This document shows positions 1 to 5,489 of a stretch of DNA of 5,581 nt, piece by piece. A program made the translations under genes and the position numbers. Each line of letters begins with the position of its first letter. The stretch's first letter is position 1. This DNA comes from DATGEO01 sp035310015 (GTDB taxonomy: Bacteria; Chloroflexota; Dormibacteria; Dormibacterales; Dormibacteraceae), in contig DATGEO010000026.1 of the NCBI GenBank assembly GCA_035310015.1, forward strand, positions 1-5,581. The letters are read 5' to 3'. Under the pieces are notes generated by a model. That model saw nothing but the letters and a program-made list of their open reading frames with translations, did not search any database and was not told the origin of the DNA.

Positions 1-33
1 CTCAGTTGCCTGCCCAGGCTACTTTTTGTAGGT

Positions 34-1650
34 CTAGGACGCGATGTCGCGCCTCTTCATGAGGAACGCGGCGGCGGCGAAGCCCACCAACGTGACCAGC
101 AGCATCAAGGCCAGGCCCGCACCGTCGACCCCCTCGGAGAGTGGGTGGCCGTACAGGTGGAAGGGCGAGAGGTCGAGCACGGCGGGCGGCCACTTGAAGA
201 TCGGGCCGAGCTGGGTGATGAAGTAGCCGGTGATGGCGAAACCCGCGAGCACTCCGAGCGCGGCGCGCGGGAGCGCCGCGCACAGGACCGCGCCGATCGC
301 AGCGAAGAAGGTGACGAAGGGCACGAGCAGCATCGACGCCGTCACCAGGCGTGAGACGGAAACGTCGATCGACTCCTGCTGCGCCTGCAGGTGCACGACG
401 GCGGCGCTGATCAGGGCGACGGCGGAGGCGCTCGCCGCGACCACGAGGGCGCGCTCCACGACGACCGCTGTGCGCGAGATCGGGTTGCTCAGGGTCAGCT
501 CGAGCCGGCCGTCGCCGTCCTCCGCGGCCCAGCGCGCGACCTGGGTGATCGCGTAGCCGGCGAACAGGAGCTCCACGACGTCGAACCACAGGTAGCCGAG
601 GAACGAGGGATAGAGGTCGCCTTTGATCACGAAGTTGAGGAAGGGCTGGAGCGTCTGCAGGTGGAGGAGCGGCCTGACGACCTCTCGGGTCAGGATCGTG
701 ATCAGGTAGGCCAGCGCGCTGACGCCGGCGATCCAGATCGTCAGCCCGAGGCGGCGGTCGTAGAGGCCGCGAACGACCGGAATCCTCCAGACCACGCCGC
801 CCGGTTCGTGAGACTCGCGCCGTGCCGGCACGGGAAGACGGAGGAGCTGCGAGCCGACGTCGCGATAAGCGAAAGCCAGCATCGACGCCACCGCCGCCGC
901 CGCCGCGACGGCGAAGAGGATCTCGACGGCGCGCACGTCGAACGGCCCCCCGGGCGGAAGGGGCTGGCTCTGGTCGTAGTAATGGAAAGGCGACAGCCAC
1001 CGCCAGCGCTGAAAGAAGTCGATCGAGCGGCCCAGGCTGTTGACGAGGAACAGCAGCAGCAGCAGCACGCCGGCGGCCCCGGTCGCGACGCGCGGCGCGA
1101 AGAACTGGCAGACGAGGACCGCGAGCGCGTAGCTGCAGAGGGTGATGGCGACGAGGTCGACTGTGGCGCCCAGCACCGACGCGGCATCGATGCTGTCGCC
1201 CGCATGGGCGACGCCCGTGGCCAGACCCAGAGCGGCCGCGCCGGACGCAAGCACGGCTCCGCAGGTGAATGCGCCAAAGCGCGCGAGCAGCGCGTCGGCG
1301 CGCGACACGCCGGCGGCGAGCACAGCCTCGACGATGCCGCGTTCCTCGTCGCCGCGTGTCGAACCGGCGGCCGACACGAGCGCCCAGATCGAGAACAGGA
1401 TGGCCAGGAAGCCATAGGCCCGGAACTGCATGTAGCCGCCGACGGTGTCCGGCCGGATGGGCGGGGCGACCAGGACGCTGAGCTGGAGGGCGATCTGAGC
1501 GATGGAGGAGCCGAAGGCCCGGCGCTGCTCGGGCGTGCCGCCCGCGAGGACGTAGTAGGCGAAGGCGTTGGCGAGGCTGATCGCGAAGGCGAGGACTGAG
1601 AACCCGGCGATGCCCCAGCGCCCGAGCCTAAGCGCGTAGAGCCAGCGCAT
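34..1650 (-). CDS. ABC exporter permease, fused two-half type (polyketide/drug exporter-like)
   Basis: This is a 538-residue polytopic inner-membrane protein, the membrane partner of the ATPase just upstream. Many hydrophobic segments are visible, for example at about residues 13-36, 78-95, 126-147, 159-183, 190-204 and 241-261, with a comparable set in the second half. An internal duplication can be seen. The motif LSPFHYY (219-225) recurs as LSPFHLY (494-500), each followed closely by a PL. Each half also has an acidic, Arg-containing stretch after a membrane segment (around 99-117, and a second one reading RWAAEDGDGRLEL). Each half ends in a hydrophobic helix plus an RD motif (263-264, and RRD near the C-terminus). 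This is the layout of ABC-2-type exporters of about 530 residues annotated as putative polyketide-antibiotic exporters. The ATG lies inside the end of the ATPase gene (23-bp overlap), so translation is probably coupled; a GAGGG sits only 2 nt before it. The substrate cannot be read from sequence. Confidence 0.88.
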   Translation of the reverse strand: MRWLYALRLGRWGIAGFSVLAFAISLANAFAYYVLAGGTPEQRRAFGSSIAQIALQLSVLVAPPIRPDTVGGYMQFRAYGFLAILFSIWALVSAAGSTRGDEERGIVEAVLAAGVSRADALLARFGAFTCGAVLASGAAALGLATGVAHAGDSIDAASVLGATVDLVAITLCSYALAVLVCQFFAPRVATGAAGVLLLLLFLVNSLGRSIDFFQRWRWLSPFHYYDQSQPLPPGGPFDVRAVEILFAVAAAAAVASMLAFAYRDVGSQLLRLPVPARRESHEPGGVVWRIPVVRGLYDRRLGLTIWIAGVSALAYLITILTREVVRPLLHLQTLQPFLNFVIKGDLYPSFLGYLWFDVVELLFAGYAITQVARWAAEDGDGRLELTLSNPISRTAVVVERALVVAASASAVALISAAVVHLQAQQESIDVSVSRLVTASMLLVPFVTFFAAIGAVLCAALPRAALGVLAGFAITGYFITQLGPIFKWPPAVLDLSPFHLYGHPLSEGVDGAGLALMLLVTLVGFAAAAFLMKRRDIAS

Positions 1651-2545
1651 CGCCCTCGCGGTAATAACTCAGGAAGAGCTCCTCGAGGCTCGGCTCGCGG
1701 CTGACCAGGTTGGTGACCTCCGAGCCTCGCAGCGCTGAGAGCAGCGGCTGAAAGTCACCGCGCACGGTGCAGCTGAGCGTCTGGCCGTCGATCGCGACGT
1801 CCTCGACCCCTGGTGCCTGGCGCACTGCCGCCTCGGGCACCTCGGAGCCGGTGGCGAACACGACCTCGACGCGATGCACGCGCATGGAGTGCAGCTCGTC
1901 GAGCTCGGCCACACGCACCAGCCGGCCCGCGCGGACGATGCCGACCCGCTCGCAAACATGCTCGACCTCGGAGAGCACGTGCGAGGAGAGGAAGACCGTC
2001 GCCCCTGCGTCGCGAGCCTCGTTGACGAGCCGGTAGAACTCCTGCTGGTTCAGCGGGTCCAGGCCGGCGGTCGGCTCGTCGAGGATGAGCAGCCGCGGCG
2101 AGTGCATGAACGCGAGGACGATCCCGAGCTTCTGCTTGTTGCCGTTCGAGTACTCGCGGAAGCGGCGGCCGAGGTCGAGGTCGAACCGCTCGCAGAGATG
2201 CCTCACCCGGCCCGCATCGACGCCGCCGCGCATGCCACCGAAGTACGCGACGACGTCTTTGCCGTGCATGCCGCCGAACTGAGGTATCTCCCCAGGCAGG
2301 TAGCCGACGAGCCGCTTCACCTCGACCGGGTCGCGGACGCAGTCGAGGCCGAACACGTGGGCCGACCCCGAGGTGGGGCGAATCATGCCCATGACGCAGC
2401 GGATGGTGGTCGTCTTGCCCGCGCCGTTCGGCCCGAGAAAGCCGAACACCTGGCTGGTCGGGACCTCCAGGTCGAGCTCGAACAGGCCGCGGCCCAGGCC
2501 ATAGTCCTTGGTCAGCCTTGACGTCTGCAGCGCCGGGACCGCCAT
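1628..2545 (-). CDS. ABC transporter ATP-binding protein
   Basis: This cytoplasmic ATPase, 305 residues from the chosen start, should power the downstream permease. Walker A is GPNGAGKTT (38-46). The signature is a degenerate YSNGNKQKLG (132-141) rather than LSGGQ, common in exporter ATPases. Walker B is LLILDEP (152-158) with catalytic E157, the D-loop is GLDP (161-164) and the H-loop is SSH with H189. Where a Q-loop glutamine is expected the sequence reads GYLPGE (81-86), as in many drug-exporter ATPases. Residues from about 215 to 305 form the C-terminal extension usual for this class. An in-frame ATG at 2557 would add four residues. I prefer 2545 because TATGCT (2558-2553, minus strand) lies exactly 7 nt before it, as expected for a leaderless transcript, and there is no Shine-Dalgarno. 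A GAGGT 13 nt before the 2557 ATG is the argument for the longer form. The frame stays open upstream to 3337, but that part lies antisense to the metallo-hydrolase gene. Confidence 0.9.
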   Translation of the reverse strand: MAVPALQTSRLTKDYGLGRGLFELDLEVPTSQVFGFLGPNGAGKTTTIRCVMGMIRPTSGSAHVFGLDCVRDPVEVKRLVGYLPGEIPQFGGMHGKDVVAYFGGMRGGVDAGRVRHLCERFDLDLGRRFREYSNGNKQKLGIVLAFMHSPRLLILDEPTAGLDPLNQQEFYRLVNEARDAGATVFLSSHVLSEVEHVCERVGIVRAGRLVRVAELDELHSMRVHRVEVVFATGSEVPEAAVRQAPGVEDVAIDGQTLSCTVRGDFQPLLSALRGSEVTNLVSREPSLEELFLSYYREGDALALRA

Positions 2546-2566
2546 CGCGCGCAGCATATAGTCGGC
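2546..2566. promoter_or_regulatory. Compact divergent promoter, probably leaderless on both sides
   Basis: Only 21 bp separate the chosen start codons of the ATPase (minus) and the metallo-hydrolase (plus). The plus strand has TATAGT at 2557-2562, five of six matches to the -10 consensus, ending 4 nt before the ATG at 2567. The minus strand has TATGCT at 2558-2553, which fits TANNNT and ends 7 nt before the ATG at 2545. The two hexamers share two bases. Neither side has a Shine-Dalgarno at usable spacing or a recognisable -35 box. Any -35 or operator sequence would have to lie inside the opposite gene. The reading as a bidirectional leaderless promoter is inference. The plus-side spacing is shorter than ideal. 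Confidence 0.45.
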
Positions 2567-3406
2567 ATGTACCTCGGCGACCTCGAGCTTCATCTCCTGA
2601 TGGCGGCGCACTGGAAGGCCGACGGCGGCCTGATGTTCGGCGTCGTGCCCAAGGTGCTGTGGGAGAAGCACCGCCCCGCCGACGGCAACAACATGATCGA
2701 CATGGCCTGCGTCTGCCTGATCGCTCGCATCAACGGACGCGTCGTCATCTGCGAGACCGGCATCGGCACGAAGCTGAGCGAGAAGCGCGCGCAGCAGGTG
2801 CGCCTGCGTGAGCCGGAGGGTTTGCTGCACGCGCTTCGCCGTCTCGGCATCGGGCAGGACGAGGTCGATGCGGTCATCAGCACACACCTGCACTGGGACC
2901 ACGCGGGCGGGCTCACCCAGCGCGACGAGGCGGGCGGGCTGCAGATCACGTTTCCGAAGGCCAAGCACTTCATCCAGCGCAGCGAGTGGGAATTCGCGCT
3001 CCATCCCGACGTGCGCAGCCAGAGCGCGTACGTCACGGACGACTTCACGCCCCTCGAGGATGGTCATCGCGGCGTCGAGTTCGTGGACGGCGACGTCGAG
3101 GTGCTTCCTGGCGTCGAGGTCCGGCAGGTGGGCGGCCACACGCCCGGCAGTCAGGTCGTGATCTTTCGCTCGGGTGAGCTGGCGTGCGCGGTGACCGGCG
3201 ACCTGGTGTGTCAGACACCGCACCTGCGAGTTCCGTGGACGATGGCCGCCGACATCGAGCCGCTGCGCGTGCTGGACCAGAAGGCAAAGCTCTTCGAAGA
3301 GGCGGAGAAGCACCGCTGGCTGCTGGTGCTGAGCCACGACCCCGACCAGCCCGCCGGCTACCTCGAGGACGGTGGCCGCTGGAGGCCCGAGCCCAGGCTG
3401 ACGTGA
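2567..3406 (+). CDS. Metallo-beta-lactamase-fold hydrolase (lactonase-like)
   Basis: This 279-residue protein is probably a soluble dinuclear-zinc hydrolase. All canonical metal ligands are present: the THLHWDH motif gives H107, H109, D111 and H112; GGHTPGS gives H191; TGD gives the bridging D212; and SHDPDQ gives H257. The N-terminal block FGVVPKVLW (around 24-32) and an acidic/Gly strand ICETGIGTK are typical of the MBL subgroup that includes YtnP-like and AhlD-like quorum-quenching lactonases and methyl-parathion-hydrolase relatives. The exact substrate (acyl-homoserine lactone, another lactone or ester, or a phosphotriester) cannot be told. No signal peptide is seen. The ATG at 2567 has no Shine-Dalgarno but follows a -10-like box, so translation is probably leaderless. 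The stop overlaps the next gene's GTG (GTGA, 3403-3406), which makes the two an operon. Divergence from a drug-type exporter suggests a shared protective or signal-clearing task. Confidence 0.88.
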   Translation: MYLGDLELHLLMAAHWKADGGLMFGVVPKVLWEKHRPADGNNMIDMACVCLIARINGRVVICETGIGTKLSEKRAQQVRLREPEGLLHALRRLGIGQDEVDAVISTHLHWDHAGGLTQRDEAGGLQITFPKAKHFIQRSEWEFALHPDVRSQSAYVTDDFTPLEDGHRGVEFVDGDVEVLPGVEVRQVGGHTPGSQVVIFRSGELACAVTGDLVCQTPHLRVPWTMAADIEPLRVLDQKAKLFEEAEKHRWLLVLSHDPDQPAGYLEDGGRWRPEPRLT

Positions 3407-4251
3407 AGTTCACGGCTGCGGACGGGCGAAAGGTCGGGTACCGGCTGATGGGCAACGGCCCGATGCTGGTCTGCCATCCGGGCGGCCCGGGCTTCTCGTC
3501 TCTCTACTTCGCCGACCTTGCGGGCCTGTGGGAGCGCTACACGCTGGTGCTGCTCAACCCGCGCGGCACGGCGGACTCGGACCGACCCGCGGACAAGCGC
3601 GCGTACGCCATCGACGACTACGTGGAAGACGTCGAGGCGCTGCGTCATCACCTCGGCATCGAACGCCTCATGCTGCTGGGCCACTCCCACGGCGGCGTGG
3701 TCGCGCAGGCGTACGCGGCGACGCATCCGGCGCGGGTGCGCAAGCTCGTGCTCGCGTCGACGCTCGCGCGCTTCGCGCCGGAGCAGGAGGCCGCGATGCG
3801 GGCGGGTATGGAGAAGCGCTCGAACGAGCCGTGGTATCCGGACGCGGTGTCCGCGCTCGAGCGCGAGCAGAATGGCGACTTCGAGTCGGACGAGCAGCTC
3901 GGTGAGCTGGTCTTCAAGGAGCTGCCTTTTTACTTTGCGCGCTACGGCGCGATGGAGGCGGGCTACCTGGACACGTTGAGGACCGAGGTCCCAAACGCGG
4001 ACACGCTGCAGCTCTTCAACCGCGAGATCTTCAACACGTTCGACCTGCGTCCCGACCTCGTTCGCATCAAAGCTCCCACCCTCGTCATCACGGGCGCCGA
4101 GGACTTCATCTGCGGACCGATGTGCGCCGATGAGATCGCGTCCGGAGTCCCGGACGCCAAGAAGGTCATCGTCGGCGACGCGGGACACATGCTGTTCATC
4201 GAGCAGCCGCAGGCCTTCCACATGGAGGTGGCCGACTTCCTCGACGCGTGA
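3403..4251 (+). CDS. Alpha/beta-fold hydrolase, proline iminopeptidase-like
   Basis: This is a 282-residue cytoplasmic serine hydrolase. An oxyanion-hole motif HPGGPG (25-30) is followed by NPRGTADSDRP, then the nucleophile elbow GHSHGG (93-98) with S95. A helical cap region spans about 125-215. The acid D234 is in GAED and H262 is in GDAGHMLF. The triad is therefore complete and the length is normal for single-domain alpha/beta hydrolases. HGGPG together with the NPRG-like motif is characteristic of S33/proline iminopeptidase-type enzymes, but the wider family also holds esterases, lactonases and epoxide or C-C hydrolases, so the substrate is open. The GTG start at 3403 overlaps the metallo-hydrolase stop by 4 bp. 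The nearest GGAGG is 17 nt upstream, so translation probably depends on coupling. The frame is open back to 3184, but that stretch lies inside the metallo-hydrolase. The last 15 codons and the stop lie in a 92-bp repeat duplicated at 5490-5581. Confidence 0.87.
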   Translation: MKFTAADGRKVGYRLMGNGPMLVCHPGGPGFSSLYFADLAGLWERYTLVLLNPRGTADSDRPADKRAYAIDDYVEDVEALRHHLGIERLMLLGHSHGGVVAQAYAATHPARVRKLVLASTLARFAPEQEAAMRAGMEKRSNEPWYPDAVSALEREQNGDFESDEQLGELVFKELPFYFARYGAMEAGYLDTLRTEVPNADTLQLFNREIFNTFDLRPDLVRIKAPTLVITGAEDFICGPMCADEIASGVPDAKKVIVGDAGHMLFIEQPQAFHMEVADFLDA

Positions 4252-4294
4252 CGGCCGCGCGGCCTTAACAGCCAGGGTTGGATTCGCGGCCGGC
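4203..4294 (+). repeat. 92-bp perfect direct repeat, copy 1
   Basis: These bases are identical to 5490-5581. The copy begins inside the third-last segment of the alpha/beta hydrolase gene, covers its last 15 codons and TGA, and continues 43 bp beyond. On the left the match breaks exactly at 4202 (a) against 5489 (g). On the right it can only be followed to the window edge, so the repeat may be longer. It contains a 12-bp palindrome (4253-4264). It also contains an 8-bp inverted repeat, CGGCCGCG (4252-4259) with CGCGGCCG (4285-4292), around a 25-nt spacer. Together with copy 2 it brackets the toxin-antitoxin cassette. Possible origins are an attachment site, a tandem duplication, or an assembly artefact. 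Confidence 0.95.
4253..4264. repeat. 12-bp GC palindrome after the hydrolase stop
   Basis: GGCCGCGCGGCC is its own reverse complement and starts one base after the hydrolase stop codon. It is followed by TTAACA, not a T-tract, so it is not a convincing intrinsic terminator on its own. It lies within the duplicated segment and recurs at 5540-5551. It could mark a recombinase-binding arm or a weak 3'-end hairpin. In a genome this GC-rich, short GC palindromes also arise by chance. Confidence 0.4.
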
Positions 4295-4323
4295 CCTCCG
4301 TAGCGCATTACTACCTGGAAACC

Positions 4324-4337
4324 CGAACCAGTGTTCG
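4324..4337. promoter_or_regulatory. Candidate hicAB operator (short inverted repeat)
   Basis: CGAAC-CAGT-GTTCG is a perfect 5-bp inverted repeat with a 4-nt spacer, about 33 bp upstream of the proposed hicA start. It covers the position where a -35 element would sit relative to the -10-like TAGGAT at 4350-4355. HicB proteins often repress their own operon, so the position is suitable. The arms are short enough to occur by chance, and this HicB shows no clear DNA-binding domain. Confidence 0.25.
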
Positions 4338-4349
4338 AGCAGCGCGGGA

Positions 4350-4355
4350 TAGGAT
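4350..4355 (+). promoter_or_regulatory. Putative -10 box for hicAB
   Basis: TAGGAT fits TANNNT and the TAGRRT form typical of principal sigma factors in high-GC actinobacteria. It lies 14 nt before the GTG start of hicA, in the gap after the hydrolase. No good -35 is seen 17 nt upstream. The AGGAT inside it could instead serve as a distant Shine-Dalgarno. Confidence 0.3.
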
Positions 4356-4369
4356 CGCCACCGCGCGGT

Positions 4370-4603
4370 GTGCAGTTTCCCTCGCTCAAGGCGCCACGGC
4401 TGCTTGCGATCCTTATGCGTGAGCCTCTCAACTACCAGGTCGCTCGCCAGAAGGGCTCCCACCGGAAGTTGACGTCGTCAGCCGGCTACCCGTCGCTGAC
4501 GTTCTCGTGGCACGACCGCGCGACAATCCCGAGCGGGCTGGTGAAGGAAATCCTGACCGAGCGCGTTGGGCTCAGTGAGGCTGACGCCTTCCAGCTACTC
4601 TGA
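4370..4603 (+). CDS. hicA: HicA-family toxin (putative mRNA interferase)
   Basis: This is a 77-residue HicA/YcfA-like protein with a small double-stranded-RNA-binding-like fold, expected to cleave mRNA when free of its antitoxin. The signature RQKGSHRKL (26-34) carries the catalytic-type H31. A strand with LTFSWHD (43-49) and a closing segment around IPSGLVKEIL (53-62) match the family layout of one helix, strands and a final helix. It ends in VGLSEADAFQLL. I chose GTG at 4370 because the domain begins at about residue 3 (FPSLKAPRLLAIL). The frame is open to another GTG at 4331, which would add 13 residues with no domain match, and an ATG at 4415 would cut the first helix. hicB follows after 14 bp, the usual toxin-first order. 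Family assignment is firm; start choice is moderate. GC is lower than in the genes to the left. Confidence 0.82.
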   Translation: MQFPSLKAPRLLAILMREPLNYQVARQKGSHRKLTSSAGYPSLTFSWHDRATIPSGLVKEILTERVGLSEADAFQLL

Positions 4604-4611
4604 AGGGGAGG
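4604..4611 (+). promoter_or_regulatory. Strong Shine-Dalgarno of hicB
   Basis: AGGGGAGG begins directly after the hicA stop and ends 6 nt before the hicB ATG. It is by far the best ribosome binding site in the window. Strong antitoxin translation next to a weakly initiated toxin (GTG, no close Shine-Dalgarno) would keep HicB in excess, as expected for a toxin-antitoxin pair. Confidence 0.75.
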
Positions 4612-4617
4612 ATTTAC

Positions 4618-4986
4618 ATGCGCAGCATCACCATCAACTACCGGCCGGAGGGTCCGGGCTGGGCAGCCACGTCCCCGGATGCCCCTGAATATCTGGCCTA
4701 CGGGGAGACCCTGGGCGAGGCGCTCGAACTGGCCCATGAGGGCATCGCCTTCCACCTCAACCTGTCGTCGTCCGAGCTGATGATCCTTGACTATGTGAGC
4801 ACTGCTCCGGGCGTTATCCACGCTAACAACGGCACCGGCATGCTGGGCTATGCCGCCGAGGTCTCTGGCGCGTTTGCCGTAGCTCTCAATGTGGGAGAGG
4901 TCGTGGTCCGCAGCACGGCGCCTCAATCTCTCCGAAATGCAGAGGACCTGAAGGTCGTGAAGGTCGAGACCGCCTCGGCCGCTTAG
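4618..4986 (+). CDS. hicB: HicB-family antitoxin with unexplained C-terminal extension
   Basis: This 122-residue protein is the partner and presumed neutraliser of HicA. Residues 1-62 carry the HicB fold: a first strand RSITINYRPEG, then GWAATSPDAPEYLAYGETL (a form of the family's W.A.SPDLPG..A.G.T pattern), a helix GEALELAHEGIAFHL (33-47) and a closing strand ELMILDYV (53-60). Many minimal HicB proteins end about here. This one continues for some 60 residues (63-122). Classical HicB carries a ribbon-helix-helix or helix-turn-helix in this place, but I recognise neither. The tail has a Gly/Ala-rich part and a beta-rich stretch including FAVALNVGEVVVRS (86-99). The ATG has an excellent Shine-Dalgarno. 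The next gene begins 9 nt after the TAG, in the same frame. Confidence 0.78.
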   Translation: MRSITINYRPEGPGWAATSPDAPEYLAYGETLGEALELAHEGIAFHLNLSSSELMILDYVSTAPGVIHANNGTGMLGYAAEVSGAFAVALNVGEVVVRSTAPQSLRNAEDLKVVKVETASAA

Positions 4987-4995
4987 CGTGTCCAC

Positions 4996-5448
4996 TTGCG
5001 GATAGACGCGGCCCTCCTTTGCGATGCGGTCACGGTCCGGGAGAACCTGCTGCACATTCTGGGAGGCGGGATCACGCGGATCAATCGGCCCCAGTTTCCG
5101 TCTCCTCTGGGTGCCGCGCTCGCGGTGCGTATCATGCTTCACCGCACCGAGGTTGACCGGCAACATACCATCGAGGTGATCCTTGCTGGAGAGGATGGCC
5201 AAATGATCGCAAAGGTCGAGGCTAAGTTCCAGGTCCCGGCTCAGACCCTCATGGACCTGCAGCCGAGCGAGGAGGTCACCGTCAACCTCCCGCTGGGACT
5301 ACAAGGCTTGCTGATTCCTCACGCGGGTGCCTATGCCTTTGACATGCTTATCGACAACACTCACACGGCTTCGGTGCCATTCCACGCCGTCGTCATGCAG
5401 GCCGGGCACCTCCCGCCGCAGTCTCCCGGGACACTTCTAACCAGCTAA
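4996..5448 (+). CDS. DUF6941-like protein of unknown function
   Basis: This 150-residue protein resembles the DUF6941 group, found mostly in GC-rich bacteria and of unknown function. It opens with a RIDAALLCDAVTVRENLLHI segment and a Gly-rich turn GGGITRINRPQFP (23-35). A beta-rich body follows, with an EDGQ turn and a late HAGAYAFDMLID strand, consistent with a small all-beta domain. No signal peptide, transmembrane segment or catalytic motif is visible. Family recognition is from memory of the pattern and is moderately sure. The only start that keeps the conserved N-terminus is TTG at 4996. There is no Shine-Dalgarno, so translation must be coupled to hicB, reinitiated, or reached by read-through. 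The gene is in hicB's frame with only the TAG and three sense codons between them. Its GC (52-58 % in two sampled 60-base rows) is the lowest in the window. Confidence 0.7.
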   Translation: MRIDAALLCDAVTVRENLLHILGGGITRINRPQFPSPLGAALAVRIMLHRTEVDRQHTIEVILAGEDGQMIAKVEAKFQVPAQTLMDLQPSEEVTVNLPLGLQGLLIPHAGAYAFDMLIDNTHTASVPFHAVVMQAGHLPPQSPGTLLTS

Positions 5449-5489
5449 GCAACCGGTCGAAATTGAGCGGCGAGAGGGCCTGGTAATTG

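Noticed and set aside
11..33. Possible terminator after the permease (CTAC-TTTTT-GTAG)
   Set aside because: The stem is only four to five AT/GC pairs, and no T-tract follows it in the direction of transcription.
891..1067. Short trinucleotide runs (CCG x5 at 891-905, CAG x5 at 1051-1065)
   Set aside because: They encode Ala and Leu runs inside membrane helices of the permease and reflect codon bias rather than a functional repeat.
391..1599. 402-codon open frame on the plus strand antisense to the permease, and a 332-codon minus-strand frame at 2-1000
   Set aside because: Both have Arg/Glu/Asp- or Arg/Pro-rich low-complexity translations typical of shadow frames in high-GC DNA. The permease frame has clear membrane segments and family motifs.
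2546..3337. N-terminal extension of the ABC ATPase by about 260 codons
   Set aside because: It is entirely antisense to the metallo-hydrolase with its zinc motifs. The ATPase domain starts normally right after the ATG at 2545/2557.
4263..4283. Integron attC-like core: GTTGGAT (4277-4283) fits GTTRRRY, with CCTTAAC (4263-4269) nearby
   Set aside because: The second core misses the RYYYAAC consensus, the two are not complementary, and only 7 nt lie between them, too few for the inner boxes of an attC. The repeat also extends 74 bp further into coding sequence.
4262..4300. tRNA-like remnant suggested by CGAATCC on the minus strand
   Set aside because: No T-arm stem, anticodon arm or acceptor pairing can be built around it. 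The resemblance is limited to seven bases.
3358..4431. 357-codon minus-strand open frame antisense to the alpha/beta hydrolase
   Set aside because: The translation is Arg/Val/Leu-rich without domains, and the opposite strand carries an intact catalytic triad.
4486..5202. 238-codon minus-strand frame opposite hicAB and the DUF6941-like gene
   Set aside because: It has no recognisable domain, and it conflicts with the hicA, hicB and DUF6941-like motifs and the strong hicB Shine-Dalgarno on the plus strand.
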